Assembly (NCBI GenBank): GCA_964636625.1
Contig: CAZWUL010000065.1
Span: forward strand, 1 to 5,819
Direction of reading: 5' to 3'
DNA: 5,819 nt
Source: CAZWUL01 sp964636625
GTDB lineage: Bacteria; Atribacterota; Phoenicimicrobiia; Phoenicimicrobiales; Stramentimicrobiaceae
Notes under the pieces: generated by a model
Databases searched by the model: none
Seen by the model: the letters and a program-made list of their open reading frames with translations, nothing else
What the model was told of the DNA's origin: nothing
Translations under genes and position numbers: made by a program
In this document: positions 5,230 through 5,819 of the stretch, in pieces
Layout: every line of letters starts with the position of its first letter
Numbering within the stretch: position 1 is the stretch's first letter

Positions 5230-5819
5230 ATGCCAGAAAAAATTATCGGAATTTTAGGCGGTATGGGACCTGAAGCAACCGTTGATTTATTTTATAAAAT
5301 TATCAAGGCAACTGATGCAAAAAAAGACCAGGAACATTTAAGAATAATTATTGATAATAATCCTAAAATACCAGACCGGACTGCTGCTATCCTCGGCAAA
5401 GGCGAAACTCCCCTTCCACTATTACAAAGAACCGCTCAAAATTTAGAAAAAGCCGGGGCAAATTTTATTGTCATTCCCTGCAATACTGCTCATTATTTTA
5501 TCCCTGCTATCGAAAATAGTATTCAAATACCAGTATTAAACATGATTGAAGAAACCTTAAAAGATATTAAAGAAAAATCACCTTATATCAAAAAGATTGG
5601 TTTATTGGCTACAATGGGTATTTATAAAACTGGGCTTTATGACCAATATTTTAAGAAATACAATATCGCAGGCATATCACCCGGGGGGAAATCTATAGCC
5701 AAAATAATGGAAGCAATATACGCAGTTAAAGCAGATAAGCTATCCAGAAATATAAAAGAGAGTATGCTAAAGATTGCTGGTGATTTAATTAACAATGGAG
5801 CAGAAGCAATAATTGCCGG
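5230..5819 (+). CDS. Aspartate/glutamate racemase family protein, C-terminally truncated by the window
   Basis: 196 complete codons are visible. The family converts L- to D-aspartate or glutamate (or related amino acids) without a cofactor, using two cysteines as acid/base pair in the cytoplasm. The N-terminus reads MPEKIIGILGGMGPEATVDL, the RacD-type GGMGPEAT motif. Residues 41-52 (IDNNPKIPDRTA) and 82-88 (IPCNTAH) are further signatures, with Cys84 the first catalytic cysteine. The last visible residues, GAEAIIA, lead into what is normally GCTE, so the second cysteine should lie just outside the window. An in-frame TGA at 5218-5220 makes the ATG at 5230 the earliest start; the next ATG would remove the GGMGP motif. 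The ribosome binding site is weak (AAGTGAG at 5211-5217, about 12 bases away). It is divergent from the epimerase and has no evident link to sugar uptake. Whether it acts on aspartate, glutamate or another amino acid cannot be told. Confidence 0.92.
   Translation, partial: MPEKIIGILGGMGPEATVDLFYKIIKATDAKKDQEHLRIIIDNNPKIPDRTAAILGKGETPLPLLQRTAQNLEKAGANFIVIPCNTAHYFIPAIENSIQIPVLNMIEETLKDIKEKSPYIKKIGLLATMGIYKTGLYDQYFKKYNIAGISPGGKSIAKIMEAIYAVKADKLSRNIKESMLKIAGDLINNGAEAIIA

Overview
The window is AT-rich (intergenic regions especially) and encodes ordinary bacterial carbohydrate metabolism genes with sigma-70-like promoters and purine-rich Shine-Dalgarno sites. Both substrate-binding proteins carry export signals, and neither has a convincing lipobox cysteine. 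This suggests soluble periplasmic proteins, hence a diderm bacterium. An AT-rich diderm of the Halanaerobiales or Atribacterota kind would fit, but this is a guess from style only.

Layout: on the minus strand, read from right to left, there is an aldose 1-epimerase gene (3911-4954) with its own near-consensus promoter. A 551-bp AT-rich gap follows, then a CUT1-type (MalEFG-like) sugar ABC importer operon. The operon consists of a periplasmic substrate-binding protein (2031-3359), a MalF-like permease (1059-1928, start revised from an upstream GTG), a MalG-like permease (209-1057), and the first 35 codons of a second exported protein that looks like another sugar-binding protein (ends beyond position 1). 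No ATPase gene lies in the window. On the plus strand, divergent from the epimerase, is an aspartate/glutamate racemase-family gene (5230 onward) cut off by the window end just before the expected second catalytic cysteine.

Regulation visible in the sequence: the importer operon has a good minus-strand promoter (TTGACA, 18 bp, TACAAT at 3745-3774). A palindrome, TACGG-4-CCGTA at 3726-3739, lies at the predicted transcription start and looks like a repressor operator. The predicted leader is about 380 nt. Between the binding-protein gene and the MalF-like gene is a perfect 18-bp inverted repeat with a 3-nt loop (1984-2022). It resembles the hairpins that keep binding-protein mRNA more abundant than permease mRNA.

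The working picture is an inducible sugar uptake unit next to a mutarotase that interconverts sugar anomers. The sugar itself cannot be named from the sequence. I see no mobile element, CRISPR array, RNA gene or clearly undescribed system. The most noteworthy elements are the intergenic hairpin and the promoter/operator/long-leader region.
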